Below, one piece after another: positions 42,344 through 51,336 of a stretch of 64,000 nucleotides of DNA. Both the position numbers and the translations under genes were made by a program. How positions within the stretch are numbered: position 1 is the first letter of the stretch; each line of letters starts with the position of its first letter. The stretch comes from Klebsiella terrigena (GTDB taxonomy: Bacteria > Pseudomonadota > Gammaproteobacteria > Enterobacterales > Enterobacteriaceae): positions 523,746 to 587,745 of the forward strand of contig NZ_BJNO01000001.1 in assembly GCF_006539725.1 (NCBI RefSeq). The letters are read 5' to 3'. The notes beneath the pieces were generated by a model that was not told where the DNA came from, did not search any database, and saw only the letters and a list, made by a program, of their open reading frames with translations.

Positions 42344-42897
42344 GATCCCTTCTCCTGCTTGAGAATATAATCCATTACGGCCTACAGCAAAGGTAAACCG
42401 AAAAATTCTGACGTAGATTTAGCCGTGCGCAACGCTGCGCCAGCTCAGGCAGAGAGAGGGATCTAAAGCGCTGAACGCCAGTGCTGTTCGCCAGCAAAGC
42501 GTGAGTTTGTGCGGGAAAGCGAAGGGAGATAACAAATATAGATACTGAACTGATTGTCCATAAAATTACAATTATCCGCGGTATTGCTTCTCGTCATTGC
42601 GGATGAAAATTGTCCTCGGTAGTTATACACAGCTAATTTGTAGCATAATGCTACATTATACTCAAAGCCTTTGCATTTCTTTACCTCGGCTATTTGATTT
42701 AGATTAGCTTTTTCTGATGCCGATCGCCATTATGATGGCGCGCCGTTATTTTAATTTTGTCGCCTGATGATTTTATCGCCTGCGGCAGAGGCGTGACGAA
42801 CAATAACTCCACGCTGTACACGCAAAAAAGTCGTGATTTTTTATCCGCATCTGCGTCTACAATGTGAGGAAAACAGGCTCTATTTTCAGGGATTCGC
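42344..42897. promoter_or_regulatory. 554-bp regulatory region between mdtJ and tqsA, with a perfect palindrome
   Basis: No supported gene. At 42639-42655 TGTAGCAT-A-ATGCTACA is a perfect 17-bp palindrome within an AT-rich tract, a good candidate operator. The rest should carry the divergent mdtJI and tqsA promoters. A minus-strand open frame over 42699-43445 is a shadow of tqsA. Confidence 0.5.
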
Positions 42898-43932
42898 ATG
42901 GCCAAACCCATCATCACTCTTAACGGATTAAAGATTGTCATCATGCTGGGCATGCTGGTCATCATCCTTACCGGCATCCGCTTCGCCGCGGATATTATCG
43001 TCCCCTTCGTACTGGCGCTGTTTCTCGCGGTGGTCCTTAACCCGCTGGTGCAGCTGATGGTGCGCTGCCGGGTCCCGCGGGTGCTGGCGATCTCACTCTT
43101 AATCAGCGCCATCGTGATGCTGGCGATAGTCCTGCTGGCCTCGCTCGGCACCTCCCTCAACGAGCTGGCGCGCACCCTGCCGCAGTATCGCGCCTCGCTA
43201 TCAGAACCGGTGCAGACCGTCACCCCGTGGCTGCAAAGGTTCGGCTTTACCGTTTCCGTCGTCGAGCTGAACAAATATATTGACCCCAACGCGGTGATGA
43301 CGATGGTCACCGGCCTGCTCACCCAGCTCTCTAACGCCATGTCGTCGATCTTCCTGCTGCTGCTGACGGTGGTGTTTATGCTGCTGGAGGTGCCGCAGCT
43401 GCCGGCCAAGCTGCAGCAGCTGATGACCCGCCCGGTTGAAGGCATGGGCGCAATCCAGCGCGCGCTCGACAGCGTCTCGCACTATCTGGTGCTGAAAACC
43501 GCCATTAGCCTGGTCACCGGGCTGGTCGTCTGGGGCATGCTGGTGCTGCTGGAGGTGCGTTTTGCCTTTGTGTGGGGGCTGCTGGCCTTCGCGCTCAACT
43601 ATATTCCCAATATCGGTTCGGTGCTGGCGGCCATTCCGCCTATTTTACAGGTGCTGGTGTTCGGCGGCCTGTATGACGCGCTGATCGTGCTCGCGGGCTA
43701 TCTGGTTATCAACCTGCTGTTCGGCAATATTCTCGAGCCGCGGATTATGGGACGCGGGCTCGGGCTCTCAACGCTGGTGGTGTTCCTGTCGCTGATTTTT
43801 TGGGGCTGGCTGCTGGGGCCGGTGGGGATGCTGCTGTCGGTACCGCTGACCATCATTGTCAAAATTGCCCTTGAACAGAGCGAGAGCGGACAGAGCATCG
43901 CCTTCCTGCTGAGCGACCTCAGCAAGGATTAA
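42898..43932 (+). CDS. tqsA: AI-2E-family transporter TqsA
   Basis: 344 residues with about seven or eight helices, AI-2 exporter family (PF01594). Start and family regions: [39 protein letters not shown] and [20 protein letters not shown]. In E. coli TqsA exports autoinducer-2 and affects biofilm formation. In E. coli pntBA follows; here the mdc operon follows instead. Confidence 0.95.
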   Translation: MAKPIITLNGLKIVIMLGMLVIILTGIRFAADIIVPFVLALFLAVVLNPLVQLMVRCRVPRVLAISLLISAIVMLAIVLLASLGTSLNELARTLPQYRASLSEPVQTVTPWLQRFGFTVSVVELNKYIDPNAVMTMVTGLLTQLSNAMSSIFLLLLTVVFMLLEVPQLPAKLQQLMTRPVEGMGAIQRALDSVSHYLVLKTAISLVTGLVVWGMLVLLEVRFAFVWGLLAFALNYIPNIGSVLAAIPPILQVLVFGGLYDALIVLAGYLVINLLFGNILEPRIMGRGLGLSTLVVFLSLIFWGWLLGPVGMLLSVPLTIIVKIALEQSESGQSIAFLLSDLSKD

Positions 43933-43946
43933 CCTCCCTACTTCCA

Positions 43947-43968
43947 CTACGGGCCAGACGGCCCGTAG
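43947..43968 (+). terminator. Hairpin after tqsA
   Basis: CTACGGGC-CAGACG-GCCCGTAG, 8-bp stem 15 bases past the stop. The tail is not T-rich (ACCACTACTCCTTT), so efficiency is uncertain. Confidence 0.5.
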
Positions 43969-44137
43969 ACCACTACTCCTTTAGCATTATTGATCCTCGT
44001 CACATCCCGCGTCCGTCATTCATTACTCTTATGCTAACAATCTGCCCGCGGGCTTAATTGATGCCCTGCGCCTCGCGTCGCACACTAACTTCCACACCAT
44101 GACAGTCAAAACGATTTGTCGAATCAGGAGGTTAATA

Positions 44138-45793
44138 ATGAATGCCGAACAAACGACGGGACGGGTCTGGAACCGCCGCCGTACGGAAAAGCAGCGGCGA
44201 CTGGCCGCCGCCAACGTCTCCGGTAAGGTTATCCCCACCGAACAGCTGGTCGACGCGCTGGAACACCTGCTCGCCCCCGGCGACCGCGTGGTGCTGGAAG
44301 GCAATAACCAGAAGCAGGCCGACTTTCTCTCCCGCATGCTGGCGGAGGTGAACCCGCAAAAAGTCCACGACCTGCATATGATCATGCCGAGCGTCGGGCG
44401 CAGCGAGCATCTGGACCTTTTTGAAAAAGGTATCGCCCGCAAGCTCGACTTCTCCTTCTCCGGCACCCAGAGCCTGCGCATTTCGCAGCTGCTGGAGGAT
44501 GGTCTGCTGGAAATCGGCGCCATTCACACCTATATCGAGCTCTACTCCCGCCTGTACGTCGATCTTTCGCCGAACGTCGCGCTGATTGCCGGCTATAAAG
44601 CGGATCGCAAAGGCAACCTCTATACCGGGCCGAGCACCGAAGACACCCCGGCGCTGGTTGAGGCGGCGGCCTTCCACGACGGCATCGTGATTGCCCAGGT
44701 GAACGAACTGGTCGACGACGAGTGTGACCTGCCGCGCGTCGATATTCCGGGCTCGTGGATTGATTACGTGGTCGTCGCCGATAAGCCGTTCTTTATCGAA
44801 CCGCTGTTCACCCGCGACCCGCGCCTCATCAAACAGGAGCATATCCTGATGGCGATGATGGCGATTAAAGGCATCTACGCTGAGCATCAGGTGCAGTCCC
44901 TGAACCACGGCATCGGCTTCAACACCGCCGCCATCGAGCTGCTGCTGCCGACCTACGGCGAACGCCTCGGCCTGAAGGGAAAAATTTGTAAACACTGGAC
45001 GCTCAACCCGCACCCGACGCTGATCCCCGCCATCGAAAGCGGCTGGGTGGAAAGCGTGCACTGCTTCGGCGGCGAGCTGGGAATGGAAGAGTACATTCGC
45101 GCTCGTCCGGACGTGTTCTTCACCGGCGCCGACGGCTCCATGCGCTCGAACCGCGCCTTCTGCCAGCTGGCGGGGCAATATGCGGTCGATATGTTCATCG
45201 GCTCAACCCTGCAGGTTGACGGCCTCGCCAACTCGTCAACGGTGACCCGCGGCCGTCTGTCCGGCTTCGGCGGCGCGCCGAATATGGGTCACGATCCTCA
45301 CGGTCGCCGTCATGCTACGCCAGCCTGGCTGAACATGATCACCGAACCGGATCCGATGCAGCGCGGTAAAAAGCTGGTGGTGCAGATGGTCGAAACCTTC
45401 CAGGCCGGCGTGAAGCCCACCTTCGTCGAGAAACTCGATGCTATCGAGGTGGCGAAAGCCTCCGGCATGCCGCTGGCGCCGGTGATGATCTACGGCGATG
45501 ACGTTACCCACGTGCTCACCGAAGAAGGCATTGCCTACCTCTACCGCGCCGAAAGCCTGGAAGAGCGCCGGGCGATGGTGGCGGCGGTCGCCGGGATCAC
45601 CGACATCGGCCTTGGCGTCGACGCGAAGCGCGTTGCCGCGCTGCGCCAGAGCGGCAAGGTGGTTTATCCGGAAGATATCGGCATTCGCCGCAGCGACGCG
45701 ACCCGCTCCCTGCTGGCCGCCGGCAGCGTAGCCGACCTGGTGGAGTGGTCCGACGGACTCTATAACCCACCGGCAAAATTCCGGAGCTGGTAA
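44138..45793 (+). CDS. mdcA: Malonate decarboxylase alpha subunit (acetyl-ACP:malonate ACP transferase)
   Basis: 551 residues, as in Klebsiella MdcA. It exchanges acetyl for malonyl on the acyl carrier protein MdcC. Relation to CoA-transferases is seen in the GDRVVLEGNNQKQADFLS start and CFGGELGMEEYIRARPD region. GGAGG lies 7 bases before the ATG. First gene of mdcABCDE; its stop overlaps the mdcB start (TAATG). Confidence 0.96.
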   Translation: MNAEQTTGRVWNRRRTEKQRRLAAANVSGKVIPTEQLVDALEHLLAPGDRVVLEGNNQKQADFLSRMLAEVNPQKVHDLHMIMPSVGRSEHLDLFEKGIARKLDFSFSGTQSLRISQLLEDGLLEIGAIHTYIELYSRLYVDLSPNVALIAGYKADRKGNLYTGPSTEDTPALVEAAAFHDGIVIAQVNELVDDECDLPRVDIPGSWIDYVVVADKPFFIEPLFTRDPRLIKQEHILMAMMAIKGIYAEHQVQSLNHGIGFNTAAIELLLPTYGERLGLKGKICKHWTLNPHPTLIPAIESGWVESVHCFGGELGMEEYIRARPDVFFTGADGSMRSNRAFCQLAGQYAVDMFIGSTLQVDGLANSSTVTRGRLSGFGGAPNMGHDPHGRRHATPAWLNMITEPDPMQRGKKLVVQMVETFQAGVKPTFVEKLDAIEVAKASGMPLAPVMIYGDDVTHVLTEEGIAYLYRAESLEERRAMVAAVAGITDIGLGVDAKRVAALRQSGKVVYPEDIGIRRSDATRSLLAAGSVADLVEWSDGLYNPPAKFRSW

Positions 45794-46653
45794 TGAAACT
45801 CCTGTCACAGACTTATGCCGAGGTGCAGGCAGAAGCGCTGGCGTTCATCGCTCGCGACTGTCTGATCGACGAAGCGCGATTAAGCCCGAAGCCGGGTCTG
45901 GTGGACAGCCGGGGAAACGGTGCCCATCACGACCTCACCCTGGCCCTGATGGAGCGCTCGGCGCACAGCCTGGCCCCAACGTTTCTACAGCTGGCCCAGC
46001 AAAGCTGGCAGCGCCCCGCCGACATCGCCCTGCGCGAAACCGTCGGCCGCTTAGGGCGCGAAGGCGAACGGCAGATGATGGCCGCCACCCGGGGCGTGAA
46101 CACCCACCGCGGCGCCATCTGGGCGCTCGGTTTACTGGTCAGCGCCGTGGCGATGCATGGCGGTAACGCAGGCGCACAGCAGATTGCTCAATCCGCAGCC
46201 CTGCTCGCCCGCCTGCCGGACGGTGCCGCACCAAAGACCTTCAGTAAAGGGCTGAAAGCCACGCATCAGTACCGGGTACCCGGTGCACGTGAAGAGGCGC
46301 AGCAGGCGTTTCCGCACGTGATGCAGCTCGCGCTACCGCAGCTGCTGCGCAGCCGTGCAATGGGGGCCAACGAGAGCGAAGCCCGCCTTGACGCACTGAT
46401 GGCGATCATGACCTCGCTCAGCGATACCTGTGTGCTTTCACGAGCCGGCATGCCCGGTCTGGAAGCGATGCAGGCAGGCGCCCGCGCGGTACTGAACGCA
46501 GGCGGTTGCATCACTGTACAAGGCCGCGAAGCGCTCGCTGAACTTGATGCTCAGATGCTCGCCCTTAACGCTTCGCCCGGTGGCGCCGCGGATCTTCTCG
46601 CCGCCACGCTGTTTCTTGACAGGGTCAGCCAGCCCGCGTCTTGCTCAATTTAA
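45793..46653 (+). CDS. mdcB: Triphosphoribosyl-dephospho-CoA synthase MdcB
   Basis: 286 residues of the CitG/MdcB family, which joins ATP and dephospho-CoA to make the precursor of the MdcC prosthetic group. Family marks: LIDEARLSPKPGLVDSRGNG, THRGAIWALGLL and SDTCVLSRAGMPGLEAMQ. Start overlaps the mdcA stop by one base. Confidence 0.95.
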   Translation: MKLLSQTYAEVQAEALAFIARDCLIDEARLSPKPGLVDSRGNGAHHDLTLALMERSAHSLAPTFLQLAQQSWQRPADIALRETVGRLGREGERQMMAATRGVNTHRGAIWALGLLVSAVAMHGGNAGAQQIAQSAALLARLPDGAAPKTFSKGLKATHQYRVPGAREEAQQAFPHVMQLALPQLLRSRAMGANESEARLDALMAIMTSLSDTCVLSRAGMPGLEAMQAGARAVLNAGGCITVQGREALAELDAQMLALNASPGGAADLLAATLFLDRVSQPASCSI

Positions 46654-46663
46654 AGAGGATGTT

Positions 46664-46963
46664 ATGGAACACATTACATTGTCATTTCCTGCCAGCCGCA
46701 CCTTCAGCGGTAAAGCTCTGGCAGGCGTCGTAGGCTCCGGTGATATGGAAGTGCTGTTCACCGCAGCCGCCGGGGAAACCCTCAGTATTGATATCACCAC
46801 CTCCGTGGACAACAGCACCCGCCGCTGGAATGCGCTGTTCGATCGCCTGAATCTGATCAACGGCCTGCCTGCTGGCAAGCTGATCATTCACGACTTCGGC
46901 GCAACGCCCGGCGTGGCGCGCATTCGTATCGAACAGGTATTTGAAGAGGTGGCTCATGCGTAA
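46664..46963 (+). CDS. mdcC: Malonate decarboxylase acyl carrier protein MdcC
   Basis: 99 residues. The attachment serine is Ser25 (LAGVVGSGDMEVL), the residue that carries the 2'-(5''-phosphoribosyl)-3'-dephospho-CoA group in Klebsiella MdcC. Start at 46664 has AGAGGA upstream; the longer open frame overlaps mdcB and is not used. Its last 8 bases overlap mdcD. Confidence 0.95.
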   Translation: MEHITLSFPASRTFSGKALAGVVGSGDMEVLFTAAAGETLSIDITTSVDNSTRRWNALFDRLNLINGLPAGKLIIHDFGATPGVARIRIEQVFEEVAHA

Positions 46964-47789
46964 CGATCGCAGTTTTATCGAATTACGGGCCCGCGAGCGC
47001 GCCAGAACCCTGCTGGATGACGGCAGCTACCGCGAGCTGCTGGATCCGTTCGAAGGCATTATGTCGCCGTGGCTCGCGCCGCAGGGCGTTGTGCCGCAGT
47101 CCGACGACGGCATGGTGGTGGCGAAAGGCACCATTAACGGCCAGCCGGCGGTGGTGATTGCCATCGAAGGCACCTTCCAGGGCGGCAGCATGGGCGAAGT
47201 CTCCGGGGCCAAAATGGCCGCCGCGCTCGAGCTGGCGGCAGAAGATAACCGCAACGGCATCCCGACCCAGGCGGTGCTGTGCCTGGAAACCGGCGGCGTG
47301 CGCCTGCAGGAAGCCAACCTTGGCCTGGCAGCCATTGCCGATATCCACGCGGCGATTGTCGATCTGCGCCGCTACACGCCGGTGGTCGGCATCATTACCG
47401 GTACCGTTGGCTGCTTCGGCGGGATGTCCATTGCCGCCGCCCTTTGCAGCTACCTGATCGTCACCCGCGAAGCGCGTCTTGGCCTCAACGGCCCGCAGGT
47501 TATCGAGCAGGAAGCCGGGATCGAAGAGTATGACTCCCGCGATCGGCCGTTTATCTGGAGCATGACCGGCGGCGAAATCCGCTATGCCAGCGGCCTGGTC
47601 GATGCGCTGGTCGATGACGGCGTCAACGCGGTGAAAACCGCCATGAACGACGCCATCGCCAAAGGCGTTCCGGCACAAAACCGCAGCGACAAATATGCCG
47701 ACTTCCTGACCCGTCTGAGCAACTTTGACACTCGTCAGCAGGCCGATACCGCGCAGATCAAACAGCTTTTCGCCGGGGAGGTGAAATGA
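46956..47789 (+). CDS. mdcD: Malonyl-ACP decarboxylase beta subunit
   Basis: 277 residues, carboxyltransferase/crotonase fold. With MdcE it decarboxylates malonyl-S-ACP to acetyl-S-ACP. Visible: AIEGTFQGGSMGEVSGAKMA (oxyanion-hole glycines), CLETGGVRLQEANLGLA, and ITGTVGCFGGMSIAAALC. The ATG at 46956 sits in the mdcC end (ATGCGTAA). Confidence 0.95.
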   Translation: MRNDRSFIELRARERARTLLDDGSYRELLDPFEGIMSPWLAPQGVVPQSDDGMVVAKGTINGQPAVVIAIEGTFQGGSMGEVSGAKMAAALELAAEDNRNGIPTQAVLCLETGGVRLQEANLGLAAIADIHAAIVDLRRYTPVVGIITGTVGCFGGMSIAAALCSYLIVTREARLGLNGPQVIEQEAGIEEYDSRDRPFIWSMTGGEIRYASGLVDALVDDGVNAVKTAMNDAIAKGVPAQNRSDKYADFLTRLSNFDTRQQADTAQIKQLFAGEVK

Positions 47790-48589
47790 TGACTCAGTCC
47801 AATAGCCGTGGAGCCCTGTGGCTGGAAAAACTGGCGCCCAACGCGCCGCGCATGACTGGCCTGTGCCCTTCAGTACAGGTCGCCGACGGTGAGCTGAACA
47901 ATGAGGCCGTACGCTTCATTGCCGTGGTCCCCGATGCCGATAACCACTATCCGCGCGCCGCGAAAGGCGAAGTGGGCCTGCTGGAAGGCTGGACGCTGGC
48001 AAAAGTGGTGAATGAAACCATCGATGCCGACGCGAACCGCGACGTGAAGCGCCCGATTGTGGCGGTCATCGACGTCCCAAGCCAGGCCTACGGTCGCCGT
48101 GAAGAAGCGTTCGGTATTCATCAGGCGCTCGCCGGTGCCGCCGGTGCCTACGCCAAAGCGCGCCTGGCGGGCCATCCGGTGATCGGTCTTATCGTCGGCA
48201 AGGCGATGTCCGGGGCGTTTCTGGCGCACGGTTATCAGGCTAATCGCCTGATTGCCATCAACGATAAAGGCGTACTGGTGCATGCGATGGGCAAAGAGTC
48301 CGCCGCCCGCATCACCCTGCGCACCGTCGATGCGCTGGAAAAACTGGCGGCGACCATTCCGCCAATGGCCTATGACGTCAGCAGCTACGCCACCCTCGGC
48401 CTGCTCTCCGACCTGCTGAACCTCAGCAATCCGGATGCGCCGTCGGATGCCGACCTGGCGCTGGTGGAGCTCACCGTGCAGAAAGCAATTTCCGATGCGC
48501 GTAAAGATCCCAGCCTGAAAAACCGTCTCGGCGCGGAGAATCGCCGTAGCTCTGCCCTGGTTCGCGAACGGATGCGCGCCAGCTGGTAA
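47786..48589 (+). CDS. mdcE: Malonyl-ACP decarboxylase gamma subunit
   Basis: 267 residues, partner of MdcD and likewise of carboxyltransferase type. Marks: VVAVIDVPSQAYGRREE-type VIDVPSQAYGRREEAFGIHQ, and IVGKAMSGAFLAHGYQANRL. The start overlaps the mdcD stop (ATGA) with GGGGAGG just upstream; the second ATG at 47789 is an alternative. Confidence 0.95.
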   Translation: MMTQSNSRGALWLEKLAPNAPRMTGLCPSVQVADGELNNEAVRFIAVVPDADNHYPRAAKGEVGLLEGWTLAKVVNETIDADANRDVKRPIVAVIDVPSQAYGRREEAFGIHQALAGAAGAYAKARLAGHPVIGLIVGKAMSGAFLAHGYQANRLIAINDKGVLVHAMGKESAARITLRTVDALEKLAATIPPMAYDVSSYATLGLLSDLLNLSNPDAPSDADLALVELTVQKAISDARKDPSLKNRLGAENRRSSALVRERMRASW

Positions 48590-48710
48590 CGGGCAACATC
48601 GAAGTACGTAAAAAAAGACCTGCCGAAAGCGGCAACCGTCGGGCGCAGCATAGCGCCCACGGCAAGCTGCTTTTAGAAAAATAAAAACATCGCAATTAGC
48701 CCAATACGCT

Positions 48711-48825
48711 AAATCATTCAAGTTGGATCAAGGCGGCAACTGAGTGAATCCCCAGGAGCTTACTTGAGTAAGTGACTGGGGGGTAAGGGAAGGCAGCCAA
48801 CGCAGAGGCAGCTTGAAGGATGACG
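48711..48825. repeat. ERIC (IRU) repeat inside the mdc operon
   Basis: Contains GTGAATCCCCAGGAGCTTAC and AAGTAAGTGACTGGGG, the two inward core sequences of the enterobacterial repetitive intergenic consensus, with outer ends ATTCAAGTTGGATCAAGG and CAGCTTGAAGGATGA forming the imperfect terminal repeat. It lies in the 266-bp gap between mdcE and mdcF, in the transcribed region, and could fold into a long RNA hairpin that affects the downstream genes. Confidence 0.92.
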
Positions 48826-48855
48826 CGTATTTCTTTTTCTTACTACAGGTGATCT

Positions 48856-49815
48856 ATGACTTATGTAATTGTTCATGCCCTTGCGCCGATTTTTCTGATC
48901 ATGCTGCTGGGCTTCTGGGCCGGCAAAGCCAAAATGGTCGACAACAAAAACGTGTCGCTGCTCAATATCTTCGTAATGGACTTTGCCCTGCCCGCCGCGC
49001 TGTTCAGCGCCACCGTGCAGACCCCGTGGGCAGGCATTGTTGCCCAGTCACCGCTGATTGTGGTGCTGACCGGCGCGATGTGGATCACCTATGCGGCGAT
49101 CTACTTCCTGGCCACCGGCGTCTTTAAAAAGTCCCCGCAGGATGCCGCCGTGCTGACCCTCACCGTGGCGCTGCCGAACTATGCCGCGCTTGGCCTGCCG
49201 ATTCTCGGCAGCGTGCTGGGTGAAAGCTCCGCGACGTCGCTTTCCGTCGCCGTCTCCATCGCCTGCGGCTCCGTGCTGATGACGCCATTCTGTCTGCTGA
49301 TTCTGGAACGTGAAAAAGCCCGCGCCGTCGGTGAAAACAGCGGTTCTACGCTGGCGATGCTGCCGGTGCTGATGTGGCGTTCGCTGAAAAAACCGATCGT
49401 GATGGGCCCGCTGCTCGGCGTGATCCTCTCGGCAATTGGCATCAAAATGCCGGACCTGCTGCTGGCGGCAATCAAACCGCTCGGCCTCTCAGCCACCGCG
49501 GCGGCGCTGTTCCTGACCGGTGTGATTCTGTCTGCCCGCAAGCTGAAGCTGAACGCCATGGTGAGCATTGCGACCATCACCAAGCTGCTGATCCAGCCGT
49601 TTATCGCGTGGGCTATCGTGCTGGCTTTCGGCCTGCACGGCTCCGTGGCAATCACCGCTATCCTGATGATCGCGCTCTCTGCGGGCTTCTTCGGCGTGGT
49701 GTTTGGTAACCGCTTTGGCGTGCAGTCGCCGGATGCAGAAGCCGTGCTGCTGTTGAGTTCCGTTCTGTGTATCCTGTCGCTACCGCTGTTCATCACTTTA
49801 ACTTCAGGTATCTGA
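48856..49815 (+). CDS. mdcF: Malonate transporter MdcF (auxin efflux carrier family)
   Basis: 319 residues, about ten helices, PF03547-type carrier used for malonate uptake in Klebsiella. Family marks: LGFWAGKAKMVDNKNVSLLN, LTVALPNYAALGLPILGSVL and VIVPLF-like C-terminal region LLSSVLCILSLPLFITL. AGGTG lies 5 bases upstream. Separated from mdcE by the ERIC element but closely followed by mdcG. Confidence 0.94.
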   Translation: MTYVIVHALAPIFLIMLLGFWAGKAKMVDNKNVSLLNIFVMDFALPAALFSATVQTPWAGIVAQSPLIVVLTGAMWITYAAIYFLATGVFKKSPQDAAVLTLTVALPNYAALGLPILGSVLGESSATSLSVAVSIACGSVLMTPFCLLILEREKARAVGENSGSTLAMLPVLMWRSLKKPIVMGPLLGVILSAIGIKMPDLLLAAIKPLGLSATAAALFLTGVILSARKLKLNAMVSIATITKLLIQPFIAWAIVLAFGLHGSVAITAILMIALSAGFFGVVFGNRFGVQSPDAEAVLLLSSVLCILSLPLFITLTSGI

Positions 49816-49816
49816 T

Positions 49817-50434
49817 ATGACATTCACCTCGCGCCCTCACGATTTGCTGTGGCTGAAAAGCCGCGACGCCCTGCTCAACGTCGAGGAGGCGTGGGTAGCC
49901 AGCCAGTGGCAGCCGGGCCTGCCCGTGGTCGTGCGGCGCGACGTGAATGACAGCGGCGATATCCCGGTGGGCGTGCGCGGCATAAAGCGCGAACAGCGCG
50001 CGGCCGGATGGGTAAAAGCCGAGTCCGTTGCCCGCATCGTCACGCCGGAGGCGCTGGTCGAACGCCAGCGCCTGCTGCACTCGCCGTTTGTTTCCCAGCC
50101 GCCCGTTCAGGCGGCTATTTTGCTGACCACCTTTGCGTGGCCGTGGATCTGGGGCATTACCGGCAGTACGGCCTATGCCGTTGCCACCGAAATTCCCGTG
50201 CTGCACGCCGATAGCGATCTCGATTTGCTGATTCGCGCCCCGCAACCGCTGACCGACGACGAACTGAGGCAGTGGCAGGCGCAGGTGGAAAAGCTGCCGT
50301 GCCGCGCCGACACCCAGATTGAAACGCCCTTTGGCGCGTTTGCGCTCAACGAATGGCTGCGCGAAGGACGCGTTCTGCTGAAAACCGCCACCGGGCCGCA
50401 GCTCACCGCGACGCCGTGGCACAGGGAGTCATGA
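49817..50434 (+). CDS. mdcG: Phosphoribosyl-dephospho-CoA transferase MdcG
   Basis: 205 residues; nucleotidyltransferase that attaches the prosthetic group to MdcC Ser25. The catalytic aspartates are Asp134 and Asp136 in LHADSDLDLLIRAP, matching those identified in Klebsiella MdcG. Starts 1 base after the mdcF stop and overlaps mdcH (ATGA). Confidence 0.95.
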   Translation: MTFTSRPHDLLWLKSRDALLNVEEAWVASQWQPGLPVVVRRDVNDSGDIPVGVRGIKREQRAAGWVKAESVARIVTPEALVERQRLLHSPFVSQPPVQAAILLTTFAWPWIWGITGSTAYAVATEIPVLHADSDLDLLIRAPQPLTDDELRQWQAQVEKLPCRADTQIETPFGAFALNEWLREGRVLLKTATGPQLTATPWHRES

Positions 50435-51336
50435 TGAAAATCCTCTTTACCTTTCCCGGCCAGGGCACCCAGCACCCGGGAATGCTGCAAAACCTGCCCG
50501 ACGGCGAGGCCGTTCTTGCCGAAGTCCGCGCTGTACTTGGCGATGAAGCCAACGTGCTCGACACTGCCGACGCGCTGAAACATACCCGCGCGGTGCAGCT
50601 TTGCCTGCTGATTGCCGGCGTGGCGTGGGCCAGAGAGCTTATTCGCCACGAAGTCAAACCGGATATCGTCAGCGGCCTGTCGATTGGCGCTTACCCGGCA
50701 GCGGTAGTCGCCGGCGCGCTGGACTTTCACAACGCGCTGCGCCTCGTCGCCCTGCGCGGGGAGTTAATGGAGCAGGCGTATCCGCAGGGCTACGGCCTGA
50801 CGGCTATTATTGGCCTCACGCTGAATCAGGTTGAAAAGTTGATGGCGGGAAGCCACACCTTCATTGCCAACCTCAATGCCGAAACGCAGATAGTGATTGC
50901 CGGCCGGGATGAGGATATGGCGGAGGTTGCGAGAAAAGCGCTGGCCGCCGGAGCCAGCAAGGCGGCCCGGCTTGCGGTAAGCGTACCGTCGCACTGTGCT
51001 TTGCTGGATAAGCCAGCGGCAGAATTAGCTCAGGCGTTTGAATCCGTGACGTTGTCACGACCATCGCGGGCGTATCTTAGCGGATCCACCGGCCGCGTGC
51101 TGTGGGAACCGCAGAAAATCGCCGCAGATTTAGCCTTCAACATGGCGCGTACCGTACAGTGGCAGGACGCCATGGTAGCGGCCAATCAGCGCGACGCGCG
51201 GCTGGCGATTGAGATGCCGCCCGGCAGCGTATTGACCGGGCTGACCTACCTCGCAGGCTGGCAGGGCGACGCCATCTGCATGGAGCGAAACAGCGTTGAA
51301 GTGGCGCAGCACCTGGCGAAGCGCCTCAGCCGTTGA
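50431..51336 (+). CDS. mdcH: Malonyl-CoA:ACP transacylase MdcH
   Basis: 301 residues, FabD-like fold: FTFPGQGTQHPGML at the start, the nucleophile serine in VSGLSIGAYPAAV (GLSIG), and SVPSHCALLDKPA with the catalytic histidine. It primes MdcC with malonyl from malonyl-CoA. Overlaps the mdcG stop at the start and the convergent mdcR by 11 bases at the end. The ATG at 50434 is an alternative start. Confidence 0.95.
   Translation: MMKILFTFPGQGTQHPGMLQNLPDGEAVLAEVRAVLGDEANVLDTADALKHTRAVQLCLLIAGVAWARELIRHEVKPDIVSGLSIGAYPAAVVAGALDFHNALRLVALRGELMEQAYPQGYGLTAIIGLTLNQVEKLMAGSHTFIANLNAETQIVIAGRDEDMAEVARKALAAGASKAARLAVSVPSHCALLDKPAAELAQAFESVTLSRPSRAYLSGSTGRVLWEPQKIAADLAFNMARTVQWQDAMVAANQRDARLAIEMPPGSVLTGLTYLAGWQGDAICMERNSVEVAQHLAKRLSR

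Noticed and set aside
48590..48710. Possible small gene or attenuator just after mdcE
   Set aside because: GC hairpins are present but no frame or T-run is convincing; the clear element in the gap is the ERIC repeat.
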